Program-made: the position numbers and the translations under genes | In this document: in pieces, positions 25,301-37,134 of the stretch | How the letters are laid out: every line of letters begins with the position of its first letter | Position numbering within the stretch: position 1 is the stretch's first letter | Notes under the pieces: model-generated | Database searches by the model: none | Seen by the model: the letters and a program-made list of their open reading frames with translations, nothing else | What the model was told of the DNA's origin: nothing | Assembly: GCA_008360955.1 (NCBI GenBank) | Contig: LUCM01009342.1 | Location: forward strand, 1 to 64,000 | Length of the DNA stretch: 64,000 bases | Source: Fasciolopsis buskii | Lineage: Eukaryota > Platyhelminthes > Trematoda > Plagiorchiida > Fasciolidae | Direction of reading: 5' to 3'

Positions 25301-25439
25301 TGTCAACATCAGCTCTCTCTTTACGAAAACATCGGATTTGTTCCTCGCACTTCAATCACCGATCAAAAATCACACTTGTCATCTGAATACAAAAATCATG
25401 GCTGAACCCGGATATCTCTGGTTCACTCGTGTCGATTGA
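22393..25439. other. No gene recognised
   Basis: AT-rich sequence with only short open frames, the longest 78 codons. Nothing matches a family I know. The last 300 bases before 25440 may include a decayed 5' part of the LINE that follows, but I could not align them to the other copies. Confidence 0.45.
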
Positions 25440-27045
25440 CAGCTTCAGATTGCTATTCTTCCTCAGAAATCACAGGTGCAATTTTTTCCAGGGAAGATGT
25501 TGTTGACCTTTTGCGCTCCGGTAAAATTACTACAAGGGCTGGTCCCGATAGCCTGCCCCGAGTTTTTTTAACGCATGGTGTTCTGGCCCAGAGTGATAAA
25601 TTCACTTTTCTGACCGACACAAATATAAGCTCGCCGTCTATCCCTAACTGTTGGAACCCCGTCAATATTATTTCCATCCCAAAATCGAGCAGTTCCACTG
25701 ATTTACCGAAACATCTAGCCTTAAACTGACGCAGCCTTCTACACTTGAACCCAAAGGTTCTTTTACCAATCCTCCTGAGGAGCATTTACAGTCCGATTTA
25801 AATCCGACAAGTCCGCTTTGGACGCTGTCGTCTCCCTTATTCATCACACTTGTAGGTCCTTGAACGCATCGACGAAATTTGTGCGATGAACCGTTCTAAA
25901 ATATCCACCGTAATTCGATTTAGTCCCACGATCTCTTCTACTTCACAAACTGGAAACATTTGGTTGTCACAGACGCTTATAAGTACGGCTGTCTGGTTAC
26001 TTTACTAGCCGAACTCAGTGTACATGAATGCACGGTAAAACTTCCAAACAGTTGACTAACGACTCAGGAGGCCTTCAGGGTGCTATGTTTTGCCGTTTCC
26101 CTTCTCTACCTGCATCGGCGACTTATCAAGCAGCTCACTGTGCCATCTTTTTAATTATGCTGATGTTGCCTTCTCTCAGGCTGTTTCCAGCAACGATGAT
26201 TCTCAGTTTTCCCAGCAGCCTTTCTTCTGTATATGATTTCTCCGCACGAGTTAGTCTGAATCTCAACATATATAAATGTGTCGAATGTCTGTTCTCTCTC
26301 TCTCAGTCAACCTTCCCATCGCCTTACATCAACTCAAAATTCCTTGCCAGTATTGATCCTGTGAAACACCGAGGGTATAATAATGATAAAACTTGAAGTG
26401 GATTTTTCACATTTCTGCATGTGTAAAGAATCTCCGATGGTTGCCATTTCAAATCAGGAAGCTTCAACACCACAAGGTGAAACAAAGCACCACCACCCTA
26501 TTTGCATACCAATGTTTTTTTCCAATCCTTTTCTAGTTTACTCCTGTTATTTTTCCAGGTTAACTTCGAAAAGACTTTTCGATTGTTCCCTGGTTGCTAC
26601 CAATTATCAGCCACGTGTCCTTCACACCTAACAGAGTTGTTCCACAATTTACGTGATCAGCACCTATCTGCATATGCAAAATGTGCTCAAAAAATTCTCT
26701 CAGATCCCATGCATCCTATGCTCAATGATCTTTCAAAGTGTCACTCTCATATTTCTACACCGTCCGCCTTTCATTCCATACCCTCAGAATCAATATCAAC
26801 AGAAACTCCATTGTCCCATAATTAACACGCATTTTGACATACCATGGCCGTGGTTTAGCTAAATTCCTGAGCGACCTATGAGAATTTGATCTTTTGTGTT
26901 CCCCGACTAGTTTTTTTACAATTTTGCAAGGTGATTAGCGTAACATTTTTCCTAGGTTTATGTTTACCCTCACGTTTTTTTGACTAAAGTATCACATCAT
27001 TTTTTGTACGCGAAAACCCATACAATACAAAACACTAAAACTTTA
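25440..27045 (+). mobile_element. CR1-like LINE relic with most of the RT and the 3' end
   Basis: Several frames join into one reverse transcriptase. At 25500-25730 the RT N-terminus reads GKITTRAGPDSLPRVFLTHG, then IPKSSSSTDLPKH. Motif B is at about 26066 (GGLQGAMF). A C-terminal region follows at 26380-26860, including RRPPFIPY-type wording near 26760. The 3' untranslated region ends CATACAATAC near 27030. The frame is broken by shifts and stops, including a stop soon after the RT finger region. It is the longest plus-strand copy of this family in the window. No endonuclease was recognised upstream. Confidence 0.75.
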
Positions 27046-27288
27046 AAAAGTTCCACTCTTTTCCATTAGGGTGTTCCAGGCAGGATTCTGTAGTATAAGA
27101 ACCAAAATCTCAACATTCCCAGGTATTACATGTAGCAGATGGCATTTTTCTATTATAAGTATATTATTCAAATGCACTCGGAATCTGGTGAGTAGCACAC
27201 GAAATTTACTAGCAATGCGACATTCTATTCCTAATATTTTAGTAGCTAGTTGTATGGATATTTGAATGCATTAGCTTACAGCTCTTAA

Positions 27289-27792
27289 CAAATAATAAAA
27301 AGACCCCAAATCTCTCCTGGTAGCCATTTATTCCCAATCCCTATAATAGACAAACTTGCAAGGCCGTCGTTGTTCGCGGCTTTTGCTACTATGGTAGACG
27401 AAAGAAAGGTTGTCGCTTGCGATTTCATGTGTCGAATTGCTTCAACCAAATATCTGAACTCCTTAGGTACCACTGGACTGTCAGAAGATTCCGAATCTCG
27501 CCAGGTTCATGTCTTTCACTTTGGCAAATTAATTGATTCGCGAATACATATCAACTCTGCCAAAACCAACGCTTTCTGTCTGCCTAGAAACTGCATACCC
27601 AATCGTAGACTAACTTTAAGAATATTTAATTGCCAAAATATTTTTGATTTTGTGGATTTTCTTTTTTGCTCAATATCTTGCCGTCTTTATCTCTACCGTT
27701 CTGCATCTTACGCAGATTATTTTCCAGAAAAAAATATCAGTGACAGTAACAAACGTTCCCTATTCTCTTCCAGTGTTCGGGCAAAAATCTAA
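27289..27792 (+). other. Unassigned 500-base open stretch
   Basis: A frame stays open for about 168 codons just downstream of the LINE 3' end. From the first ATG (27391) it would give 133 residues beginning MVDERKVVACDFMC. No signal peptide or known motif is visible. On the opposite strand, 27285-27506 is also open and begins TWRDSESSDSPVVPKEF, which looks at least as protein-like. One of the two may be an exon or a relic. I cannot say which. Confidence 0.25.
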
Positions 27793-28539
27793 CTGACGTA
27801 TGCACATTACGTGACCAACGATTCTAGTGGAACTTTGAAAAACCTTCCCGTAGATTTTTTTTCATTCGTTCGAAATCGAAACATCTGACTGCGGAAGAGA
27901 ATCAGTCACCCGTCTACCCAACAGACGGACGTATTTACCATTAAACTGTTGCTTTCGTGGACCTCAGCTACAAGAAGTAAATTGGAAACAAGTATCCCCA
28001 GACACAAGATACTCAGTCAAACTAACTAATTGAAATATTAACTAAACAAATAATTTCTGCGCCGCTAAAGATATATCCCAGGTTGTTGGAGATAAACGGG
28101 ACAAAGACGTGCACCGTACTAAGGCACAATACTTTTTTCCACTGGGATTTAGTTACAAATTTACTTGAATTAGTGATGCAAGTCCTAGAAAAACAAATTC
28201 TCCAGTGAGCCGCATTTAGAAACAAAAAAAATGTAACGACATAAGCAAATAATCTTGTCGTTAGGTCTGTGTATTTTTTTAAATTAATGACCAAACAATG
28301 GAATGTGGACGTGATGAAGTTGGAGTTGGGTATTCCAGACTACCATACTACTTTTACTTCTGACAAGTTGTTACTATGACTATTTAATCTGCCAAGACAA
28401 AAACATCGACTAAAGACACTAGTCGTTCTCATAACAGGTACCGCTAAACGTAATTCTAGACCATGCCGGTGGTTTGGGAGAAGCAACGTAAACCAAGATA
28501 AACGATATAATTCTAATTTCTTGTTTGTATGATTTGTAC

Positions 28540-28563
28540 ATATAGATATATATATATATGTAT
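28540..28563. repeat. TA microsatellite
   Basis: A CATATAGATATATATATATATG run, probably variable between individuals. Confidence 0.75.
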
Positions 28564-28780
28564 TTGATGCCCTTTGCAACAAATTTCACAAGAACGTGCA
28601 TAAATATTTATGCAAATTGCAACAATTCCAGCAGAAATTATACTTTTTAACGTGGACTGTTTAACATGGCAAATATATGAAAATAAGAAAACTTTCACGC
28701 CTTGTGTAGTCATAAATATGTATGTCCAGTTGTAGGCGATAGCGTGTAACAAACAACCAAAAATAATCACAAATAACTAC

Positions 28781-28826
28781 AGATATATTTGTATGTAGTT
28801 ATATATATGCATGTATATATATGTAC
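28781..28826. repeat. Interrupted TA/TG microsatellite
   Basis: Runs of ATATAT are broken by GCATG and GTATG. No gene adjoins. Confidence 0.65.
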
Positions 28827-29054
28827 AAGTAACTCCTACTAAAACTTTGTCGTCCTAATGTTCTCAGAAATCTCAATTTACATGCAATGAGGATATCGTG
28901 AATATACTCACAGGTTCTCATAACTAAATCGCCCTTTTGACTGTAAAAGGGCCAGTTAGATACGAATGATCTTGGTTGGTTCGATTAACTCGTCCGAACA
29001 TGAAAAAACTGTCTACGTATAGCACAAGAAGTTCAGTAGTGCTTACGGGTCCGA

Positions 29055-29245
29055 CGACTTATCTTTTTGTCTTTTACTTCCTTTGTTAATGAAATAACAG
29101 TGTACATCATTTTTATCAGGAGGGGGGACGCGACCAACAGAGGGCTGTTGAGTGGTGAAGTTGACCGGTGGTGGAAGGACTCGAACCCACGACCTTCCTG
29201 TCCAAACGCCATGACCTTATCCGCTTGGACACCGCCGGTTATATC
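29055..29245 (-). mobile_element. tRNA-derived SINE-like repeat, copy 2 (best preserved tRNA head)
   Basis: Read on the minus strand it starts ACCGGCGG and the tRNA-like part ends CCACCGGT, so the two ends can pair over seven of eight positions like an acceptor stem. Between them are TGTCCAAGCGG (A box) and a near-perfect B box, GTGGGTTCGAGTCC (29177-29190). The body, with AAAAATGATGTACACTG and a final AAAGACAAAAAG, matches the body of the copy at 14700. The arrangement recalls a class II tRNA such as tRNA-Leu, but the body shows it is a SINE and not a gene. The overlapping frames of 89 and 74 codons are spurious. Confidence 0.75.
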
Positions 29246-31834
29246 CGTAATGATACACACAGTTCGCCAACAGAAGAACTTATTTTGTTGAATATTTTGC
29301 AATGATTGCAGCCTAAACTCTTAGGTTGAAAATACTTATCTGTTAATTAATGCATTTTGTATCATGTACGTTTTGGCACCTTTGATTGACCAGGAACGGA
29401 CAAATTTCCTGTTGGACTTATTTTGATTTACATCCAATTTGACTTAGCTTCAAGGTTATTCAATTATCCTGAGTTAATCACTTATGGTGTCATGGCTACC
29501 TTAAAATGGCGCGCGGAAAATAGTAAAGTTCTTGGCATTACAATGTAAAGGACAATAAACCAGCTGAAAATCTTTGCTTAATTGAAATTCTAACTTGCTT
29601 CAGGGCGTTTTCCGCCGAAGAAGGGCAAAATTACATTAGATCACGATATTATTCGTGCATATGTGAACGCTTTTCCACACACGTCCTTTATCCTTACCTT
29701 GACCTAGTTAATTGCCGACTTTTTTGAAACCATTTTCCCTATGGTTTTGACTTATCACAGGTATAATTTGCTGACCTTTTTAATCGGACGATCCGTTTAT
29801 TTTGTTAGTTGACGCATGCATGTGTTGGTGGTGCCTGGGGAGCATGAACTGGACTATTATAAAAAAATATTAGATTCGGAAAGCTTTGGCATTTTTTTCT
29901 TCACCCAGTCTAAATTATTTACTTTTGTACGAATCAAAGGTGAAAAGCCCTACAAACGGATCGAAAAGGAATGTATCAAGAACATGGAAATTCTTTGCAT
30001 CACGGAGATGATATTTCCATAATTTAAAAAAATAAACAAAATGCGGGAATGGTATTTTTAAGAAGGCATATCATGTTTTGCTCATCCGAAAACTAATAAA
30101 TGTGGCACCTTGGATAGGGTGGTTTTCGTTGAATATGGGTTAAATCGGATGAAAGCTTGCTTGTGACTGGAGAATATAATGTTGTGTCATCCAAAATCCG
30201 TCTCGTATCCCCAATATCAGGAGCTTCTTTACCAGTGAATATTGAGGCAAAAATCCTGAAACATCTTTGAGTATAACATAAAAGCAATTTCATACAAGTC
30301 TTGATGGATTTCACATAAAAACGACATAAAATTTCTTAAAGAACACTAAAACTCCCGACGATTGCCACTGTTTATTGTGTCTGTATTCTTAGTTATGAAT
30401 GCCTTAAATTGTCGTGAATTATTCCTTTTTGTTCTCCCTAACGAGCTCTCAATTTGCCACAGTTCGGTGTGATCTAAATTTCTTGCCCGCTTCCCGGCTG
30501 TGATAAATAAGTTAATGTTTGACTATCGAAAAGATTTACCAGTTTTTCCTGAACTAAACAAATGTAATTTTTTTCGTTCGTTTCCTTCTGATTTTGTCTA
30601 CGAAATCTGAGGACATTCGTGTCACAACTGTTGAACCAGTTTCGGCAAGATCCGTATTTGAATAAAAAAACAGGAATGCATATTATGAGAAACGTTGGTT
30701 AATCTGCCCATAAAACTTAGTTGCAAACAGGTGTTTTCGACTAGCTGAGGTATGCACACATTTTTGTATTTACCTGGACAGATATAAAGTTACATACCCG
30801 GGGGTATTTGTACAGAGACAAACATGTATGCTTATTAGATATAATATGACAATAAATATATGTACCTTGAAATTCCACTTATTTTCAAGTAGGAGCGCAA
30901 TTCTGTATGCGTGTATACAATCATGATTGCATACACTTCGTTTTATAGAATAATGTGCATTTTGAACATGCTCGTATATAACCCGCATGCCCGCGGCAAT
31001 GACAGTCTTCCCCGTTTGAACATGAAAGTGCACATAGATGGTCACTGATAATTGTTGATACATATCAAATGATTCCATCCATGTGCGAACTAAGTAAGAG
31101 GGAATGCGTTTAGAACTCTCCAGTATTTCGAACAGTGACTACAACTCCTACACGACAAAGGACTTTGGTTTTGCCAATTCTCTGTTACCTTTCTCAGTTG
31201 CCTGGGTTTGACGTATGGCGTAAACAAACGAATATATCAGACAAAAAAAAGAAATTCGCATTAAGAAGAAAGAGTTTGGTCTTTTGTGATGACAACTGAA
31301 CCACAGCAACAAAACTTTTAAATAGCGGCACTTCCATTTAGAAAGGTCGAACATTCCACAATGCCATCAAGAAGCCAAAATAGTCAGACAGTTAACGGGT
31401 GACCTGTAAACTCCTGTTTGAAAAAATTTTATTTATATGCACGTTTTGATTGATTTATTCTGACACAATTCTTCAGACAGAGGACCAATTTATACACTCA
31501 GTATAATAATCGTATTTTTCGGATGCTTCTTGGAAAACCATCTTTTGAGGAATCCTCTGAGGTAAATCACTTACCGAATTCGAATCATGTCTTGACATGA
31601 TTGATTATTGTCGCTGAGAATGTCTGTCCTTTATTGCTTGTACGGTGGAATAATAATTTCAGTTTTTCACAACTCAACAGGAACTGTACATAGCCCAAAG
31701 GAAGACGAGAAACTATGTTTCTAGATGTTGCGGTCTGAGTAAACTATTGAGACACCATTAATTTCAAGCGAATCGAAATATCAAATAACAATCCCCCGAG
31801 TATCTTTCAAAATTTGATACCATTTTATGTTTCA
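29246..31834. other. No gene recognised
   Basis: Short open frames only. One at 29816-30022 (plus, 68 codons, starting MHVLVVPGEHELDYY) is followed by an AATAAA at about 30029 and could be a small terminal exon. It has no recognised domain and no clear acceptor. Confidence 0.4.
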
Positions 31835-31970
31835 TATTTTTTGTTTCTAACATTGGTGAAACCACAGTATACATCATTTTCGGGAAAGGAGTTAAGGACA
31901 ACGCCGCACTACTGAGTAGAGAAGCTGACTAACGGTGGGTGGGATCACAATAGTCACCTTCAGATTCAGA
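31835..31970 (-). mobile_element. SINE-like repeat, copy 3 (partial)
   Basis: On the minus strand the body block AAAATGATGTATACTG and the CAGCTTCTC(T) block match copies 1 and 2 in the same order. The B box has decayed (GTGATCCCACC in place of TTCGAATACCCACC), and the A-box part is not recognisable. This is an older or truncated insertion. Confidence 0.6.
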
Positions 31971-34900
31971 TTCCTAGATGTTGATCCATTGTCAATTGTC
32001 GGTACAGGTAACGTTTTGACGTGAAACAGTGTTCATGAAACCATTTGCCACTGAACACTCTGAAGACTTCACTATGCAACTAGGATTTTAGGTATTTTGG
32101 TATTCTTTCAAATTTTTGGATTGCTCATGACAGAAGTGCACTATGAGGCACACTATATAGGCATACAAACAGAAATGTACTATAAATGCAGAAACGTGTA
32201 CACTTCATGACAAATACGTCTTGCTTCTCTCGTCGTGAACTGAATCCTGCCTTTAGCACTCAGACCAGGTACCATAGAGAATTCGACCAAGCTAAGTCAT
32301 TTAGAAAGTAAGACATTTAAAAGGCAAATAGAATACCTATAATCAGAAACAACAAACTAGAATTCTGCTAATTTCCGAGCCTACTACTCCTGCTTAACGC
32401 GTCTAATGAGTTCGGTAACCGATTTAAATGAAACCTCTATTAAAACAAGGCAAGTTGTGAGACGTTTGCGAAATCAACTGTCTGACCTACAAAGTTGTGG
32501 AGTACTGAATGTCCGGTCTAGGACTGTGTTTAAATGTTCACATTTTTTGATAGAACAGTGGATTATATGAAACGACAGCAAAACAGGAATACCGTATACA
32601 TTATGTTCGTGAACAGTTGAACTGTAAAAATCACGGAAAATTAACCCCGGCTCGCTTTCACCGCTTTCTGCTGTAGCCATCAATTTTTCAAGGAGATGCA
32701 AACAAGTAGTAGTGGGGATCTTTGAGCACCAGCTAATTGGAAAGCAACAGTTAGAATGTTTACCTGTATAATCCACTCAACTAGGGATGCAAAATGACTA
32801 GCAAATCTTGAATGTTGTTTCAATATCACATGTTCCCAACCTTTTTATTCACGCCTCGAGAAGTTAAAATAAAGTCTCTTTCAGACTGTGTGTTTCCAGT
32901 CAAAATACGTATCTGATGCCAAGTTTGAAACTAACCGTTTTTCGTCAAACTAGCTGTGTTTGTTGCTGACTTTTGCCATTCAGAGTCAGTTAACTTACAC
33001 ATGTACCGGAATATCGTTGACTGAGTTCAAATTATGGAAGAGAGGACTTATTCAGGTGTAATAAACTAGTAGAACACAACAGATCCTTAATGACCACAGA
33101 AAGATCGAAACATCCGGATGAACCGTAATATTTATCCGCCAACTGATGAATCAGGAGTATTATGTCGTCCTACTTAACAGTAATATTAAAAATAATAAAA
33201 TTTGTTTTTTCCACCTAGACATTCTCGCTCAAAATCGAATTCGGACGAATAGCATCCGAGTTCATAGTATGTTGGAGACTCTTCTGTGGAACCGAGATGC
33301 TTGGCAAGTGGTACCTCACTAATAGCTGCAACTATTTGCAACCTACATAATCACAGATTTTTCACTTGGTGTCGGTGCTTAAGATGTAACCCGTCTCAAA
33401 TCAGTTCAGAGCAAATGCACAGCTTAGTGTTTGGTTGACCAGGCAGGCTTTGCAAACATGCGGCGTGTTAACTGTCATTTGAGAAAGGCTTATAAAGTAA
33501 AGCTTAATTTGTACTTGTCTCTTCAAAGATATATAACGAAAGCATTGGACATCACCGATAAAAGTGTACATATGTCACTGGTTGCGGTGAATGAGTAAAA
33601 CTAATTAGGTAGTTTCACAATGAATCGTAGTTTCCTGGTTCGAAGGATTGGCGTGAATGAAAGCATGTGTCGAAATTCGTAAAAGAAACCCACGGACCGG
33701 TGTGAAAATAAAATTATCCTGAATGTTATGTGGCAGAAAATAAATATGCCCTAGGAACCATCCTCATAATTTTTTGAAAAAGCAGTAATAGGTTGGAAAA
33801 TTCTGCACTGCTATCATAACTCTGAAATTAAAAACCTAATAACTATGCCTGCAATAGTCAAGAGAAACTTCATGCATTCCTTTTGCACTATTCCTCAGTG
33901 TTCCCGAAAGGTGATACCAAATCTATTTGTTATTCTCCATTGATGAATATTTGCACGGCTGCGTTGTTATCTACCCTAATCGTGGCTTTGCGAATAGAAG
34001 CCGGTATGTGTTCAGTCATCCCTTTGTATCGATGCCCCTCATTTTTTATCTAGTGTGCCCCACACTACTGATAAAACACAGAAGATCGAGACGAGTGAGA
34101 CAAAAAATCATCAGACTACTGATCAAATGGCAGTTTTGTCTCTAACCTGAATTGGGCGCGGTTGAGAAGGCTGTTCCAATAAATTTAAACAGATGGTGTT
34201 TTTTGCAGTTTCGGAGGTTTGCCTCTTTCAAATGAGACGATTGTTTTTGCATGTTTCTTAGTCGCTAATTCATTCCACACCAATCGTTTTTTCCGCCATA
34301 ATATTTACGAACAAAGCTATCCGAATAATCAGTTGTTTTTGAGACTTCTCGCGTACGCTTCAGCTTCTCACGGTCTGTCTTGGGATCGCAAATCCGACTT
34401 GCTCTCTAAGCCAAGTAGTTTGTAACATTCACCTCGCGCCCAAAGGGACAAATATAAAGAATCTGAGATCAGTCCATCAGCTAAAGACATACTTTTCTTT
34501 GGGGCTGCCGTCCACATGTGTCCAGGCCTACCTCGATGAACGGGAGGAAATTGTCATTCTCTAATCTAATTGGTTCTATGGTCAGTGTTAATTGTGCCGA
34601 GCGGTTTTTGAATCTCTAGCAAAATTTTGGATGATTAACGCGTCGTGACCATCTGTGGTATACAAAACTGCACCTGACTTTAAGAGCTATTTTGTTGAGA
34701 TTTACCGGTGCATGTAACCTTGCATGTTTGTGGTAATCGATTTTCCTCTCCGTAGGCAAACCGTTCGGCCGCAGAAAATAATGGGTTGTAAACAAGGGAT
34801 CTGCGGGTTGGAGAAAGCTTCTTTTCTTCTCTTCGTATCAGAAATGCGCAAACTTATGGAGATAAGCATATCATTGCATGAGAGTAGTGCCGTTGGTGTT

Positions 34901-37134
34901 TGTTCAGACAGAAGTATCTTTCACTTGTAATATGCAGTCGATGTTGAGCTACTAGGTGAAGGTCTAAGTAATTTGCAAGTTTTCCTCAATCGCCTGAGCG
35001 ATAGTGCAGGTATGTTTTGGGGTGCGATTCCCTCCTTAAAGGTGGAAAATGCTGTGGCAGGAGTGGATACTCTCGGAGCCGAATATTGGTTTTGGATACG
35101 GACCACGGGGTAAGGTGGGTAGATTTCGTTACTTTGCAGCTGTGTCTAACATGGTGCTTGCAGACTAGAAGAAACATCTTTGCTTGTACATAATGCTCGA
35201 CTAGCGTTTCTAAAGTTGAGCCACCCGTCACATCTGCATTACATCAAGTTTTCGGCCAAATGTCCACCAAACATTGCAACAGGAGATCGGTATCCTTGTA
35301 ATTCCCCCAAGACCGCCGGTGGTGCGCAGAAAATATGCTAACAACTTTGATGTCTGAACACCGTTGTTTTCGCAGTATTATTAGAATATGGGCTAGGCAC
35401 ATGGCACTGGGATCTAGGGTTCAATATTTAGAACAGACAGTGAATCAAACCAGGTTAAGTTGATTGTAACATATTTTGCTCATACCCACAGAATCCCAGC
35501 CTCGTCGTGTTTTGATCGCCGAGACAACTACTGGTTGAAAATTGGTTGGATCTGTTTAATCTATAAATTGACAAAGACGAATGAAAACTTGAACCAGTGA
35601 ACTGGCTTCTTCAGATGCACTCAGTCTACTGAGATTGATTCTAAACGATCCTCCTATTCGATAATTAGCAGCAATAGGTGGCATGGACAGTTTCGCAGAG
35701 AGTGGTGTTCTTGCCTCCGGAATGAATTTTCTTGTGTATAGTTTTTCAATGTCATACGTTAGAGTGGACACCTGAGTTTCTCTCATTATTCTCCTCTTTG
35801 AACACATGGTGCTTTGAGATGGTAACCTTAGAGAGGGAGAAACGTCATTGCAAGTTTATGGTTGTGCAATCGGAAAGTTAAACCTCATTAAGTAAAAACA
35901 GTATCGCCCTTGACATTGTACGTTCGGACAATGTCCCTGTCATCCTATCAGAAGCCTTGTTTCTGCTTGCTTATCACCGCACGGGTTTAAATCTCCTTCG
36001 GTTCACTTCCCTGAGTTACTGAACAAGCGTGTCGTGCCGCTGGCTATAAGCATTGTGTTTCATTCCAATACTGCATGTCTCACTGCGAGCCGTCTGAGAC
36101 GTCTTTCGAAGGAACCCTGACTCCGTGAAATCTACAGAACCGCTTATAGCTAACGCTAGGTCGCTGTTGTGTGATTCTTCGACGGCATGGGTTTATATCA
36201 CCCTAAACAAATTCATATCTCCAGGTTCATCATTATCCCGTGCACCAGATTATTCCCGCCTGAAGGAATAATTTCGGCCCATAAGTGATCATCAGGTGGT
36301 AGAATAGAGTTATTTCAGTGCACGCTGCGATGATTTTTTGTACCTTAACCTATTGAGGTATGTACATGAATTGTTCCAATCAGTTTTACTGACAATGATC
36401 TTCCAAAGGAAATCGAGTGATATTGGCTATCATCCGTTTTGACTCTCGGCATTGACTTTGAAATGTTTGTTTGGTTGCTTTTGATTAACGCAGACCAGGT
36501 GTGCACACTTTCGCCGGTGTCGCCATTTCGAGAGTCTTAGCTCCCAAACCGCGCATAACTCTAGCCACTTTCTGTTGCATTTTGCTTTTGAGTGAAGTTT
36601 CGAACCAATGACATTTCGCTGGCATTACCAAGTCGCCTACAAATATGACGACTGGCAGTTGAACCCACGTCCACTTTAGGCTTGATCCTTCTTAACGAAA
36701 AACAGTGAAGACTGTCGAATTTTGTTCAGTCGGAAAGACGCCAGCAGCAGGAACGATGGTACTTTGGCGTCCAAGAAGCATTTTTAAAAAAACTGGGTTT
36801 CCTTCATCCAATCTAATCGTAGTGAGAGCAGACCAACATTGCGAGATGCATGCCTACGTACCACTCTTTTCAACTGCTTACGTACAGTAATTTGTGAATT
36901 AGGAAATATGAGGTTATAAACTCCAGTAAAAGGAAATAAAGCTTAAATTCAGTACGACGGGTAATTGACGTCATCACCACCGCCAATAGCTTTTGTGTAC
37001 AAAAAGCCGGGTTATGTAATCCGATTTACAGTGATACCCTGAAAGATAAACTTTTCGACTCACTGCTTTGCAACAACAGCTTGAAACATGAAATGAGTCA
37101 AACTTTGTGTGTAGTTGTTAGCACCTGTTTCGTC
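31971..37134. other. No gene recognised
   Basis: Open frames are short. Those at 35556-35807 (minus, 83 codons) and 34986-35231 (minus, 81 codons) have mixed, protein-like composition but no motif, signal peptide or splice borders that I would trust. No repeat family seen elsewhere in the window was found here. Confidence 0.45.

Larger units (their letters stand above)
27793..29054. other. No gene; AT-rich with microsatellites
   Basis: Short TA repeats lie at 28540-28563 and 28781-28826. The remaining sequence shows only short open frames, mainly runs of low-complexity codons created by the AT content. Confidence 0.55.

Noticed and set aside
29161..29240. A functional tRNA-Leu gene on the minus strand
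   Set aside because: The A and B boxes and acceptor stem are tRNA-like, but the sequence is the head of a SINE family with a conserved body, and the anticodon and variable arms do not form clean stems.
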